Positions 8,961 to 19,397 of a stretch of DNA of 64,000 nucleotides are shown here, one piece after another (position 1 is the stretch's first letter; the number at the start of each line of letters is the position of its first letter). Location: assembly GCA_021568835.1 (NCBI GenBank), contig JAKGSH010000010.1, forward strand, positions 1,550,001 through 1,614,000, read 5' to 3'. This stretch comes from Streptomyces sp. Tue 6430 (GTDB lineage: Bacteria > Actinomycetota > Actinomycetes > Streptomycetales > Streptomycetaceae). The position numbers and the translations under genes were made by a program. The notes under the pieces are model-generated. The model was given only the letters and a program-made list of their open reading frames with translations. It was not told the DNA's origin and made no database searches.

Positions 8961-10164
8961 GTGCCCGAACCCGAATCCCACGACAACCGAGCCCCGGCGC
9001 AGGCCGCCCACACACACCTCGCGACCCTGAAGCGGCTGGAGAAGTCCTCCGGGAGCCTCGCCGCCCAGGCCATCACGCGCATGGACGAGACGCTGCCGTG
9101 GTACCGGGCCATGCCCCGGAGAACCGTTCCTGGATCGGGCTGGTGGCCCAGGCGGGCATCGCCGCGTTCACGGAGTGGTTCCGGCGTCCCGACGCCCCGC
9201 AGGCCATCTCCACCGACGTGTTCGGGACCGCGCCGCGCGAGCTGACCCGGGCCATCACGCTGCGCCAGACCGTCGAGATGGTGCGCACCACCATCGAGGT
9301 GATGGAGAGCGCGATCGACGAGGTCGCCGCCCCCGGCGACGAGAACGTGCTGCGCGAGGCGCTCCTGGTGTACGCCCGCGAGATCGCGTTCGCCACCGCC
9401 CAGGTCTACGCCCAGGCCGCCGAGGCACGCGGTGCCTGGGACGCGCGGCTGGAGTCGCTCGTCGTGAACGCCGTACTCAGCGGGAGGCCGACGAGGGCGC
9501 CGTCAGCCGGGCCGCCGCCCTGGGCTGGAACTCGCCCGAGCACGTGTGCGTGGTCCTCGGCACGGCGCCGGACGGGGACTCGGAGCTGACGGTGGAGGCG
9601 ATCCGGCGGGCCTCGCGGCACGCCAAGCTCCAGGTGCTCACCGGAGTGCTCGGCTCCCGCCTCGTCGTCATCGCCGGCGGCAGCGACGATCCGATGGCCG
9701 TGGCCAAGTCCCTGATCGGGCCGTTCGCGGCGGGGCCGGTCGTCGCGGGCCCCGTGGTGCCCGACCTGCCGGCCGCGACCCGGTCCGCGCAGGCCGCCGC
9801 GGCGGGACTCAAGGCGTGCGCCGCCTGGCAGGACGCGCCGCGCCCGGTGCTGGCGGACGATCTCCTGCCGGAGCGCGCCATCGCCGGTGATCCCGGCGCG
9901 CGCGAGCAGTTGGTGGAGGAGATCTACAGACCGCTGGAGGAGGCGGGCTCGGCGCTCCTGGAGACGCTCGCCGTCTATCTGGAGCAGGCGTCCAGTCTGG
10001 AGGGCGCGGCACGGATGCTGTTCGTCCATCCCAACACCGTGCGCTACCGGCTCCGACGTGTGACTGACGTCACCGGCTGGTCCCCGTCGGATGTACGCTC
10101 TGCGTTCACCTTGCGCATCGCGCTGATCCTGGGGCGTCTCGTCGACGGAGACCCCAAGAGCTAG
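8961..10164 (+). CDS. fasR: FasR-type PucR/CdaR family activator of fatty-acid synthesis, two frameshifts as read
   Basis: Position directly before fabD-fabH-acpP-fabF and sequence identify it as FasR, the activator of this operon known in S. coelicolor. The N-terminal region is helical (LKRLEKSSGSLAAQAITRMD). The middle carries the GGDEF-like PucR domain, and the C-terminus is the PucR HTH_30 (ARMLFVHPNTVRYRLRRVTD, ending LRIALILGRLVDGDPKS). The reading passes through three frames. One break is at CCCC (9114-9117, M-P-P-E-N-R-S-W after repair) and one is at GGG (9482-9484, S-G-E-A-D-E after repair). With both bases restored the protein is about 401 residues with no gap. FasR is important for growth in S. 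coelicolor, so two real null mutations are unlikely. The start is GTG 8961. Confidence 0.88.
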
Positions 10165-10165
10165 C

Positions 10166-10188
10166 GTTTTGTGGGAGGCCCACAAAAC
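10166..10188. promoter_or_regulatory. Perfect 10-bp inverted repeat between fasR and fabD
   Basis: GTTTTGTGGG (10166-10175), AGG, CCCACAAAAC (10179-10188). It begins 2 nt after the fasR stop and 65 bp before fabD. It lacks a T-tract and the arms are unusually A/T-rich for this genome, so it could be a FasR operator at the fabD promoter, a terminator for fasR, or both. Confidence 0.6.
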
Positions 10189-10253
10189 CCCCTGCCGTTC
10201 TTCGTCCCTGTCCCCACGGGCGGCCGCGCCCGTCCCCAAGAGAGAGTGTGAGA

Positions 10254-11168
10254 GTGCTCGTACTCGTCGCTCCCGGCCAGGGCGCACAGACGCCCGGCTT
10301 CCTGACCCCCTGGCTCGAACTGCCCGGCGCCGCCGACCGTGTCGGCGCGTGGTCGGACGCCATCGGACTGGACCTCGCCCACTACGGCACGCAGGCCGAC
10401 GCGGACCGGATCCGTGACACCGCCGTGGCGCAGCCGCTGCTGGTCGCGGCCGGGATCCTGTCGGCCTCGGCGCTCGGCGACGTGGCCCCCGGCGCGGTCG
10501 CGGGTCACAGCGTCGGCGAGATCACCGCCGCCACCTTCGCGGGCGTCCTCGACGACACCGCCGCGCTGACCCTCGTCCGCAAGCGGGGCCTGGCCATGGC
10601 CGAGGCCGCCGCGATCACGGAGACCGGCATGTCGGCGCTGCTCGGCGGCGACCCCGAGGTCTCCGTGGCGCACCTGGAGAAGCTGGGGCTGACCCCGGCG
10701 AACGTCAACGGCGCCGGCCAGATCGTCGCCGCGGGCACGCTGGAGCAGCTCGCCGTGCTGAACGAGGACAAGCCGGAGGGCGTCCGCAAGGTCGTTCCGC
10801 TGAAGGTCGCGGGCGCGTTCCACACGCACCACATGGCACCCGCGGTCGAGACGCTGGCCGCCGCCGCCAAGGAGCTGTCCCCCGCCGACCCGAGGATCGC
10901 CTACGTCTCCAACAAGGACGGGCGTACCGTGGCCACCGGCGCCGAGGTCCTCGACCGGCTGGTCGGCCAGGTCGCCAGCCCGGTCCGCTGGGACCTGTGC
11001 ATGGAGACCTTCCGGCAGCTCGGCGTGACGGCGCTGATCGAGGTGTGCCCCGGCGGTACGCTCACCGGTCTGGCCAAGCGCGCCCTGCCCGGCGTGAAGA
11101 CGCTGGCGCTGAAGACCCCCGACGATCTCGACGCGGCCCGCGAGGTCATCGCCGAGCACAGTGCCTGA
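10254..11168 (+). CDS. fabD: Malonyl-CoA:ACP transacylase FabD
   Basis: Transfers malonyl from CoA to ACP, the entry step of type II fatty-acid elongation, and in streptomycetes also feeds polyketide synthases. The active-site serine is Ser86 in G-H-S-V-G-E. The N-terminal LVAPGQGAQ and the catalytic His in AFHTHHMAP are present. Length is about 304 residues, normal. GTG 10254 is preferred over GTG 10248: the ribosome site AAGAGAGAG ends at 10245, 8 nt before 10254 but only 2 nt before 10248. First gene of the fab operon; 16 bp precede fabH. Confidence 0.96.
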   Translation: MLVLVAPGQGAQTPGFLTPWLELPGAADRVGAWSDAIGLDLAHYGTQADADRIRDTAVAQPLLVAAGILSASALGDVAPGAVAGHSVGEITAATFAGVLDDTAALTLVRKRGLAMAEAAAITETGMSALLGGDPEVSVAHLEKLGLTPANVNGAGQIVAAGTLEQLAVLNEDKPEGVRKVVPLKVAGAFHTHHMAPAVETLAAAAKELSPADPRIAYVSNKDGRTVATGAEVLDRLVGQVASPVRWDLCMETFRQLGVTALIEVCPGGTLTGLAKRALPGVKTLALKTPDDLDAAREVIAEHSA

Positions 11169-11184
11169 CAAGGAGCCGACGAGC

Positions 11185-12186
11185 ATGGCGAAGATCAAGC
11201 CCAGCAAGGGCGCCCCGTACGCGCGCATCCTCGGCGTGGGCGGCTACCGGCCCACCCGGGTGGTGCCCAACGAGGTGATCCTCGAGACGATCGACTCGTC
11301 CGACGAGTGGATCCGCTCGCGCTCGGGCATCGAGACGCGGCACTGGGCGAACGACGAGGAGACCGTCGCCGCCATGTCGGTCGAGGCGTCCGGCAAGGCG
11401 ATCGCCGACGCCGGGATCACCGCCGACCAGATCGGCGCCGTGGTCGTCTCGACCGTGTCGCACTTCAAGCAGACCCCGGCCGTGGCCACCGAGATCGCCG
11501 ACAAGCTCGGCACGGACAAGGCCGCCGCCTTCGACATCTCGGCCGGCTGCGCGGGCTTCGGCTACGGCCTGACGCTCGCCAAGGGCATGATCGTCGAGGG
11601 CTCCGCCGAGTACGTCCTGGTCATCGGCGTGGAGCGGCTGTCCGACCTGACCGACCTGGAGGACCGGGCCACCGCCTTCCTGTTCGGCGACGGCGCGGGC
11701 GCGGTCGTGGTCGGCCCGTCGAAGGAGCCGGCGATCGGCCCGACGGTGTGGGGTTCCGAGGGCGACAAGTCGGAGACCATCAAGCAGACCGTGCCGTGGA
11801 CGGACTACCGCGACGGCGAGGTCGCGAAGTTCCCGGCGATCACCCAGGAAGGCCAGGCGGTGTTCCGCTGGGCCGTGTTCGAGATGGCGAAGGTCGCCCA
11901 GCAGGCGCTGGACGCCGCCGGGATAAGCTCCGCCGACCTGGACGTCTTCATCCCGCACCAGGCCAACGAGCGGATCATCGACTCGATGGTGAAGACCCTC
12001 AAGCTGCCGGAGTCCGTCACGGTCGCGCGTGACGTGCGGACCACCGGGAACACCTCGGCCGCCTCGATCCCGCTCGCGATGGAGCGGCTCCTGGCGACCG
12101 GCGCGGCCAAGAGCGGCGACACCGCGCTCGTCATCGGATTCGGGGCGGGTCTCGTGTACGCCGCGACGGTCGTTACCCTCCCCTAG
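11185..12186 (+). CDS. fabH: Beta-ketoacyl-ACP synthase III FabH
   Basis: Condenses an acyl-CoA primer (branched-chain primers in streptomycetes) with malonyl-ACP to start chain synthesis. The catalytic triad is visible: Cys122 in ISAGCAGFGYG, His in FIPHQANERI, Asn in TTGNTSAAS. The start is ATG 11185 with AAGGAG at 11169-11174; a GTG at 11161 in the same frame lies inside the fabD 3' end and lacks its own ribosome site. Length is 333 residues. The loop between SETIKQTVPW and KFPAITQEG is shorter than I recall in the S. coelicolor protein, possibly altering primer pocket dynamics. Confidence 0.96.
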   Translation: MAKIKPSKGAPYARILGVGGYRPTRVVPNEVILETIDSSDEWIRSRSGIETRHWANDEETVAAMSVEASGKAIADAGITADQIGAVVVSTVSHFKQTPAVATEIADKLGTDKAAAFDISAGCAGFGYGLTLAKGMIVEGSAEYVLVIGVERLSDLTDLEDRATAFLFGDGAGAVVVGPSKEPAIGPTVWGSEGDKSETIKQTVPWTDYRDGEVAKFPAITQEGQAVFRWAVFEMAKVAQQALDAAGISSADLDVFIPHQANERIIDSMVKTLKLPESVTVARDVRTTGNTSAASIPLAMERLLATGAAKSGDTALVIGFGAGLVYAATVVTLP

Positions 12187-12268
12187 GCACTCCGTGCCGG
12201 ATCACGCGGTCCGGAACGGAAGACACCCAATGCCACACCCTCTGGAACACCAACGAAGGAGCGCCGAC

Positions 12269-12517
12269 ATGGCCGCCACTCAGGAAGAGATCGTCGCCGG
12301 TCTCGCGGAGATCGTGAACGAGATCGCCGGTATCCCGGTCGAGGACGTCCAGCTGGACAAGTCCTTCACCGACGACCTGGACGTCGACTCGCTGTCCATG
12401 GTCGAGGTCGTCGTCGCCGCCGAGGAGCGCTTCGACGTCAAGATCCCCGACGAGGACGTCAAGGACCTCAAGACGGTCGGCGACGCGACGAACTACATCC
12501 TCAAGCACCAGGACTGA
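12269..12517 (+). CDS. acpP: Acyl carrier protein
   Basis: 82-residue acidic carrier protein that holds the growing acyl chain. The phosphopantetheine attachment site is Ser41 in D-D-L-D-V-D-S-L-S-M-V-E. Helix II follows directly (MVEVVVAAEERFDV), with the acidic recognition face D-E-D-V-K-D-L. GAAGGA lies 8 nt before the ATG. It sits between fabH (82 bp upstream) and fabF (85 bp downstream), the standard actinomycete order. It should be one of the most highly expressed genes here. Confidence 0.96.
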   Translation: MAATQEEIVAGLAEIVNEIAGIPVEDVQLDKSFTDDLDVDSLSMVEVVVAAEERFDVKIPDEDVKDLKTVGDATNYILKHQD

Positions 12518-12602
12518 GTCACTGCTGGGGCCGGATGACCCGGCCTGCCCCGCCACCCGGCGGTGGCGCCGCTGAATCCCGATCGTTGGAGAAAGAATTC
12601 CC

Positions 12603-13895
<1,293 letters not shown>

Positions 13896-13914
13896 GAACC
13901 GCCCGTACGTGTGT

Positions 13915-13947
13915 GAAGGGGCCCCACCCGGGAGGTGGGGCCCCTTC
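13915..13947. terminator. Terminator hairpin of the fab operon
   Basis: Perfect 14-bp stem: GAAGGGGCCCCACC (13915-13928), 5-nt loop, GGTGGGGCCCCTTC (13934-13947). The stem is GC-rich without a T-tract, as usual in Streptomyces. DUF3145 on the other strand ends 98 bp away, so it may stop both. Confidence 0.9.
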
Positions 13948-14000
13948 TCCGTGCCCGGTTTCTCCGTGCCCGGTCACCGTGCGGTTTCTCCGTGCCCGGT
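13945..14000. repeat. Three copies of a 15-bp repeat overlapping the terminator arm
   Basis: TTCTCCGTGCCCGGT at 13945-13959, 13960-13974 and 13986-14000. The first copy begins inside the right arm of the fab terminator, so the repeat appears to have grown out of it by slippage. Confidence 0.7.
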
Positions 14001-14044
14001 CGCCGTCCGGTGCCGCTCGGCGCCCCCGTCGGAGGCGCCGTGTG

Positions 14045-14539
14045 TCACACCACCTGGTGGAGCCATCTCACCGGGGCACCCTCACCGGCATGGCGGAACG
14101 GCTCCAGTTCGTCGTCCCAGGGCTTGCCCAGGAGCTTGGCGATCTCCGCCTCCAGGTCCGTCTCGCCGCGCTGGGAGCGGGTCAGGGCGGCGCGCAGGCG
14201 GTCCTCGGGGATGAGGATGTCGCCGTGGATGCCGGTGACGGCGTGGAAGATGCCGAGGTCGGGGGTGCAGCTGTAGCGCTCGCCCTCGGCGTTGGCGCAC
14301 GGCTCGGCGGTGACCTCGAAACGCATCAGGTGCCAGCCGCGCAGGGCGGAGGCGAGCTTGGAGGCGGTGCCTGCCTGGCCCTGCCAGGAGAACTCCGAGC
14401 GCCAGGTGCCGGGCGCGGCGGGCTGCCGGATCCAGTCGAGGCTGACGCGCGTGCCGAGCACCCCGGCGACGGCCCACTCGACGTGCGGGCACAGCGCGCG
14501 CGGCGCGGAGTGCACGTACAGAACTCCACGTGTCGTCAC
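14045..14539 (-). CDS. DUF3145 family protein
   Basis: 164-residue actinobacterial protein of unknown function, regularly found next to the fab operon in streptomycetes. It starts TTRGVLYVHSAPRALCPHVE and ends GAPVRWLHQVV. No membrane segment or catalytic motif is visible. The conserved pieces WEFS-like (WRSEFSWQGQAGTASKLASA) and HGDILIPEDRLRAAL suggest a compact cytoplasmic fold. The start is GTG 14539 with GGAGG 9 nt before it; longer in-frame readings upstream look like non-coding DNA. Convergent with fabF. Confidence 0.88.
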   Translation of the reverse strand: MTTRGVLYVHSAPRALCPHVEWAVAGVLGTRVSLDWIRQPAAPGTWRSEFSWQGQAGTASKLASALRGWHLMRFEVTAEPCANAEGERYSCTPDLGIFHAVTGIHGDILIPEDRLRAALTRSQRGETDLEAEIAKLLGKPWDDELEPFRHAGEGAPVRWLHQVV

Positions 14540-14829
14540 CGGTACCTCCGGACGGGGCGGGACAGTCTTGGCTGGCTGGCATGGCGGCTGGGGCGGCAGC
14601 CACGCTGATGGCGAGGCTACCGTGCGACGGCGCGAGGAGTGTGACGTACCGTCGGTCCCGGGCCGCCGGAAGGCCCCCATTCACCCGGCAGGACGCCTGT
14701 ACCGACCTGATCCGTTGCCTCCTGCCGGGCTCGGGAACTCCCGGACGTTGTCATGGGTGGGCCGGCGGATCGTCCGGCCGGGGACCGGCCGAACGGGTCG
14801 GACGGGGCAGGACCGGCCGGGCAGGCCGA

Positions 14830-14933
14830 ACGGGCAGGGCACGGCAGGCCGGACGGGCAGGGCAGGCCGGACGGGCAGGGCAGGCAGGACGGGCAGGGCA
14901 GGCAGGACGGGCAGGGCAGGCAGGACGGGCAGG
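14830..14933. repeat. 18-bp tandem repeat (minisatellite) before the SGNH hydrolase gene
   Basis: The unit ACGGGCAGGGCAGGCAGG, with C/A variation at one site, is repeated at 14853, 14871, 14889 and 14907. A longer variant at 14830 and a partial unit at 14925 flank these. The three last full units are identical, so the array is recent. It ends 22 bp before the SGNH start codon, in the leader region. Confidence 0.85.
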
Positions 14934-14955
14934 ACGACCGAGGGGACACCGAAGG

Positions 14956-15846
14956 ATGCGGAAGCGAAGCCACCGCTCGCGGGCCGTGGCCGCGGTGACG
15001 GCCGCGGTCGTGCTGGGCGCGGCCGGCTGCGACGCGTCGGGCGGGGACGGGCCGGGCGCGTCGGGTGCGCGGAGGGCGAGCCCCTCGGCGTCGCCGACCC
15101 CGGTGTGGGACACCAGCCCCGCCTCGCTGGCCGCCGTGGGCGACTCCATCACCCGCGGCTTCGACGCGTGCTCGGTGCTGGCGGACTGCCCCGAGGTGTC
15201 CTGGGCGACCGGCGAGAGCGGCGCGGTGAACAGTCTGGCCGTGCGGCTGCTGGGGGCGAGGGCGGCCACGCACAGCTGGAACTACGCGGTGAGCGGGGCG
15301 CGGATGGCGGACCTGCCGGCGCAGATGGCACGGGCGGCGGCGCGCGGGCCCGCGCTGGTGACGGTGATGGCGGGGGCCAACGACGCCTGCCGGGCCACGG
15401 CGGAGGCGATGACTCCGGTGGCCGACTTCCGGGCGGGGTTCGAGGAGTCGCTGCGCACCCTGCGCCGGACCGCGCCGAGGGCGCAGGTGTACGTGGCGAG
15501 CGTGCCGAACCTGAAGCGGCTGTGGTCGCAGGGGCGGACGAACGTGCTGGGCAAGCAGGTGTGGAAGCTGGGGATCTGCCCGTCGATGCTGGGGGACGCG
15601 GACGCGCTGGACTCGGCGGCGAACCTGCGGCGGGAGACCGTGCGGCAGCGGGTGGAGGACTACAACACGGTGCTGGAGGAGGTCTGCGCCAAGGACACGC
15701 GGTGCCGGTTCGACGGCGGCGCGGTGTACGAGTTCCGCTTCGGGACCGACCAGTTGAGCCACTGGGACTGGTTCCACCCGAGCACGGACGGCCAGGCCAG
15801 GCTGGCCGAGATCGCCTACCGCCGGATCACCGCCCGTAGCACGTGA
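14956..15846 (+). CDS. Secreted SGNH/GDSL hydrolase, probable lipoprotein
   Basis: 296 residues. The N-terminus (RSRAVAAVTAAVVLGAAGC) looks like a lipoprotein signal, although residue -3 is Ala rather than Leu. The enzyme has the SGNH blocks: block I nucleophile Ser in AVGDSITRGFD, block II Gly in NYAVSGARMADL, block III Asn in VMAGANDACR, block V D-x-x-H in HWDWFHPSTDGQARLAE. It should act as an esterase or lipase at the cell surface. Four Cys in the catalytic part could form disulfides, as expected for an exported enzyme. The ribosome site is weak (GAAGG abuts the ATG), so the start is uncertain. The gene is 15 bp from galM and probably cotranscribed. Confidence 0.82.
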   Translation: MRKRSHRSRAVAAVTAAVVLGAAGCDASGGDGPGASGARRASPSASPTPVWDTSPASLAAVGDSITRGFDACSVLADCPEVSWATGESGAVNSLAVRLLGARAATHSWNYAVSGARMADLPAQMARAAARGPALVTVMAGANDACRATAEAMTPVADFRAGFEESLRTLRRTAPRAQVYVASVPNLKRLWSQGRTNVLGKQVWKLGICPSMLGDADALDSAANLRRETVRQRVEDYNTVLEEVCAKDTRCRFDGGAVYEFRFGTDQLSHWDWFHPSTDGQARLAEIAYRRITARST

Positions 15847-15861
15847 CTTAGGGTTTCCCCC

Positions 15862-16833
15862 ATGAGCGAACACTTCGGAACACTTTCCGACGGCACTCCC
15901 GTGCACCGCTGGACCCTGGAGCGGGCGGGCGTGCGGGTGCGGGTCCTGTCCTACGGCGGGATCGTGCAGTCGGTGGAGGTCCCGGACCGGTCGGGGCACG
16001 TCACGGACGTGGTGCTGGGGTTCGCCGGCCTGGACGGCTACGTGACGCATCCGGAGCCCTACCTCGGCGCGCTGGTCGGGCGGTACGCGAACCGGATCGC
16101 CCGGGCCCGCTTCACGCTCGACGAGGTGACCTACGCCCTCGAACCGAACAACGGGCCGAACTCGCTGCACGGGGGTGCGCGCGGTTTCGACAAGCGGGTG
16201 TGGGACGTGGAGCCGGTCGCGCACGGGCTGCGGCTGAGCCGGGTCAGCCCGCACGGCGAGGAGGGCTTCCCGGGCCGGCTGGAGGTCACGGCCACCTACA
16301 CGCTGGACGCGTCGGGGGCGCTGCGGCTGGTGTACGAGGCGGTCACGGACGAGCCGACGGTGGTGAACCTGACCAACCACAGCTACTTCGACCTGAGCGG
16401 CACTGGCGGCACTGGCGGGCACGAACTGCGGCTGGCCGCCTCCCGGTACACGCCGGTCGACGACGACCTGATCCCCACCGGTGAGCAGGCGGACGTGGCG
16501 GGCACCCGCTTCGACTTCCGCGCGGCCCGCGAGGTCGGCGGGGGCCTCGACCACAACTTCGTGCTCGACAAGGGCCTGACGGACGGGCCGGTGGAGGTGG
16601 CCGAGCTGTACGACCCGGCGTCCGGCCGGGTGCTGACGGTGGCCACGACCGAGCCGGGCATCCAGGTGTACACCGCCGACCACCTGGGCGAGCCGTTCGG
16701 GCCCGGCGCGGGCGTCGCGCTGGAGACCCAGCACTTCCCGGACTCCCCGAACCGGCCGGAGTTCCCGAGCACCGCACTGCGGCCGGACGAGGTGTACCGC
16801 TCGGAGACGGTGTACGGGTTCTCCGCGCGGTAG
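15862..16833 (+). CDS. galM: Aldose 1-epimerase (galactose mutarotase), cytoplasmic
   Basis: Interconverts alpha and beta anomers of galactose or related sugars. It shows LSYGGIVQSVEVPDR at the start, GRYANRIARARF, NSLHGGARGFDKRVWDVEP with the catalytic His, VNLTNHSYFDLSG with the second His, DHNFVLDKG, and ETQHFPDSPNRPEFPS containing the catalytic Glu region. 323 residues, no signal peptide, in contrast to the exported paralogue encoded at 35293-36462. A bidirectional hairpin follows. Confidence 0.93.
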   Translation: MSEHFGTLSDGTPVHRWTLERAGVRVRVLSYGGIVQSVEVPDRSGHVTDVVLGFAGLDGYVTHPEPYLGALVGRYANRIARARFTLDEVTYALEPNNGPNSLHGGARGFDKRVWDVEPVAHGLRLSRVSPHGEEGFPGRLEVTATYTLDASGALRLVYEAVTDEPTVVNLTNHSYFDLSGTGGTGGHELRLAASRYTPVDDDLIPTGEQADVAGTRFDFRAAREVGGGLDHNFVLDKGLTDGPVEVAELYDPASGRVLTVATTEPGIQVYTADHLGEPFGPGAGVALETQHFPDSPNRPEFPSTALRPDEVYRSETVYGFSAR

Positions 16834-16921
16834 GCCCGCGGGGTCCCTGCATGGCAGGCGTACGGGGCCTCGGTCCGGCGGCGCGCCGGGTACGGCGCCG
16901 GGGCGCGCCCCGGACGTACAT

Positions 16922-16957
16922 AGCCCCGGTCCAGGGGTCAGGTCCCGGACCGGGGCT
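16922..16957. terminator. Bidirectional terminator between galM and GH3 gene
   Basis: Perfect 11-bp arms AGCCCCGGTCC (16922-16932) and GGACCGGGGCT (16947-16957) with a 14-nt loop, placed between two convergent genes. Confidence 0.85.
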
Positions 16958-16979
16958 GCTCTCGGGGCGCGGGCCCGCG

Positions 16980-19397
16980 TCAGACGTTAATCGTCGCGGT
17001 GATCCTGCGGTCCGCGAGAGACCTACCCACCTGGATTTCGTACGAACCCTTCACAAAGGACCACCGTCCGGCGGCCTCGTCCCAGATCTCGAACGCGCGG
17101 CGCGGGAGGGTGACGACGGCCTCGGCGCTCTCCCCCGGGCCGGCCTCGACGCCGGCGAAGCCGGCCAGCCAGCGGGCCGGGCGGCCGGCGTCGGGTTCGG
17201 TGGGCGCGAGGTAGACCTGGACGACCTCGCGGCCGGCCCGTCCGCCGGTGTTGCGCAGGCGGACGGCGACGTTCGTCCCGTCCGTCTCGACCGAGTCGTA
17301 CGTCCAGTCGGTGTAGCCGAGGCCGTGGCCGAAGGGGTAGGCCGGGGTGCGGCCCTCCTTCTCCCAGGCGCGGTAGCCGATGAAGACGCCCTCGTCGTAG
17401 GGGAGTTCGCCGTCGGCCGGGGTGACCCGGGTGACCGGGGCGTCGGCGAGGGAGCCCCAGGTGGTGGGCAGGCGCCCGCCGGGCTCGTGGGCGCCGGTGA
17501 GGACGTCGGCGAGGGCGGCGCCGCCCTCCTGGCCGGGGAACCAGCTCAGCAGCACGGCGGCGACCTCCTCGCGCCACGGGAGTTCCACCGGGGAGCCGGA
17601 GTTGACGACGACGACGGTGTCGGGGTTGGCGGCGGCCACGGCCCGCACCAGGTCGTCCTGGCGGCCGGGCAGGTGCAGGTCGGTGCGGTCGAAGCCCTCG
17701 GACTCGACGCGGTCGGTGGTGGCGACGACGACCACGGCGGTGTCGGCGGCGCGGGCGGCCCGGACCGCCTCGGCGATCAGCTCGTCCGGGTCCCGCGGGG
17801 GCTCCTGGTGGGCGAGCGCGAAGGCGACGACCTTCAGCGGCAGGCGCTCGGGGAAGCGGACGACGTAGGTGAGGGAGACGTCGACCGTCCGCCCGGCGGT
17901 CAGTTCGGTCTCGGCGCGGGGCACCGGGGAGCCGAAGGCCGCCTCGAAGGGGTCGCTGACGTCGGCCGGCAGCTGGGTGCCGTCGAAGTGGGTGGTGCCG
18001 GCGACGGTGAGGGTGAAGGCGCCGACGCCCTTGACGCCGAAGGTGTGCCGGCCGCTCGCGCGCGGGGTGAAGGTGCCGGTCAGCTCCACGGTGTGCAGGG
18101 TGTCGGAGGTGACGCCGTCCGGGAGGTCGTTGCCCATCCACTGGATCTGCCCGCCCGGGGCCGAGCCGGTGCCGAGGACGGTTCCGGCGGCGTCGCGGCA
18201 GACGGCCCGCAGCGTGAACCCCTTGTCGGCGAAGGCGAGTTCGGTCGTCGGGTCGGCGCCGAGGGCGTAGCTGAGGGCGCCCTCGGGGAGGGCGGCGGTG
18301 AGGCCGTCGAGCGGGGAGACGACGCGGGCGGGGAAGACGGTGGCGGAGCCGCCGCCGAGGACGCGGGCGTCGCGGGCGGCGGCGCCGATGAGGGCGACCG
18401 TGCGGCCGGGCCGCAGGGGCAGCACGGCGCGCTCGTTGCGGACCAGGACGAAGGAGCGGCGGGCGAGTTCGCGGGCCAGGGACTCACCGTGGACGGGCGC
18501 GGGCGGCACGGGGACGGCGGGTTCGGCGTCCGCGAGGGCGCCCACGCGGGCGGCGAGGCGCAGGACGCGGCGTACGGCGTCGTCGACCTCGGGCTCGTCG
18601 AGGCGGCCCTCGCGCACCGCCCGGGCGAGGGCCTCGCCGTAGACGGTCGCCGGGCCGGGCATGGCCACGTCGAGGCCGCCGCGCAGGGCGCCGACGGTGT
18701 CGCGGGCGGCCGTCCAGTCGGAGACGTTGAAGCCGTCGAAGCCCCATTCGCCGCGCAGGACCTCGTTCACGAGGTGGTGGTGCTCGGTCATCGTGGTGCC
18801 GTTGACGGTGTTGTAGGCGGTCATGACGCCCCACGGGCGGGCGCTCTCGACGATGGCCTCGAAGGGGGCCAGGTACAGCTCGCGCAGGGCGCGTTCGCCG
18901 ACCAGGTTGTTCACGGTGAAGCGGTCGGTCTCGGCGTCGTTGGCGACGAAGTGCTTGACGGTGGTGCCGACGCCGCCCTCCTGCACGCCCCTCACGTACC
19001 CGCTCCCGATCCGTCCCGTCAGGTACGGGTCCTCGCTGTAGGCCTCGAAGTGGCGGCCGCCGAGCGGGGAGCGGTGCAGGTTGACGGTCGGGGCGAGCAG
19101 GACGTGGACGCCCTTGCGGCGGGCCTCCTGGGCGAGGAGCACCCCGGCGCGGCGCGCGAGGCCGGGGTCCCAGGTGGCGGCGAGGGCGGTCGGGGACGGC
19201 AGCGCGACGGACGGGTCGTCGGCGGTCCAGCGCACGCCCCGGACGCCGATCGGGCCGTCGGACATCACGAGGGACGCGAGGCCGATCTCGGGGAGGGCGG
19301 GCAGGGACCACATGTCCTGGCCGGCCAGCAGCCGGGCCTTCGCGTCCAGGTCGAGCTTGCCGAGGGCCGCCTCGACGGCCGCCTCGATGTCCGCCAT
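16980..19397 (-). CDS. Glycoside hydrolase family 3 beta-glycosidase with PA14-like insert
   Basis: 805 residues with no signal peptide, so probably an intracellular beta-glucosidase or beta-xylosidase. Order: GH3 N-terminal TIM barrel (about 1-290) with substrate-binding VKHFVAND (KHF at 148-150) and nucleophile Asp227 in FNVSDWTAARD; GH3 C-terminal sandwich; a beta-rich insert resembling PA14 (PRASGRHTFGVKGVGAFTLT) that usually shapes substrate specificity; then the rest of the sandwich and a fibronectin-III-like end (YPFGHGLGYTDWTYDSVE and RRAFEIWDEAAGRWSFVKG). The start ATG 19397 has GAGGAGG upstream. It is divergent from a TetR gene 136 bp away, the likely regulator. Confidence 0.92.
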   Translation of the reverse strand: MADIEAAVEAALGKLDLDAKARLLAGQDMWSLPALPEIGLASLVMSDGPIGVRGVRWTADDPSVALPSPTALAATWDPGLARRAGVLLAQEARRKGVHVLLAPTVNLHRSPLGGRHFEAYSEDPYLTGRIGSGYVRGVQEGGVGTTVKHFVANDAETDRFTVNNLVGERALRELYLAPFEAIVESARPWGVMTAYNTVNGTTMTEHHHLVNEVLRGEWGFDGFNVSDWTAARDTVGALRGGLDVAMPGPATVYGEALARAVREGRLDEPEVDDAVRRVLRLAARVGALADAEPAVPVPPAPVHGESLARELARRSFVLVRNERAVLPLRPGRTVALIGAAARDARVLGGGSATVFPARVVSPLDGLTAALPEGALSYALGADPTTELAFADKGFTLRAVCRDAAGTVLGTGSAPGGQIQWMGNDLPDGVTSDTLHTVELTGTFTPRASGRHTFGVKGVGAFTLTVAGTTHFDGTQLPADVSDPFEAAFGSPVPRAETELTAGRTVDVSLTYVVRFPERLPLKVVAFALAHQEPPRDPDELIAEAVRAARAADTAVVVVATTDRVESEGFDRTDLHLPGRQDDLVRAVAAANPDTVVVVNSGSPVELPWREEVAAVLLSWFPGQEGGAALADVLTGAHEPGGRLPTTWGSLADAPVTRVTPADGELPYDEGVFIGYRAWEKEGRTPAYPFGHGLGYTDWTYDSVETDGTNVAVRLRNTGGRAGREVVQVYLAPTEPDAGRPARWLAGFAGVEAGPGESAEAVVTLPRRAFEIWDEAAGRWSFVKGSYEIQVGRSLADRRITATINV

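Noticed and set aside
14820..14940. CRISPR-like array
   Set aside because: The units are contiguous 18-mers without unique spacers, so it is a minisatellite.
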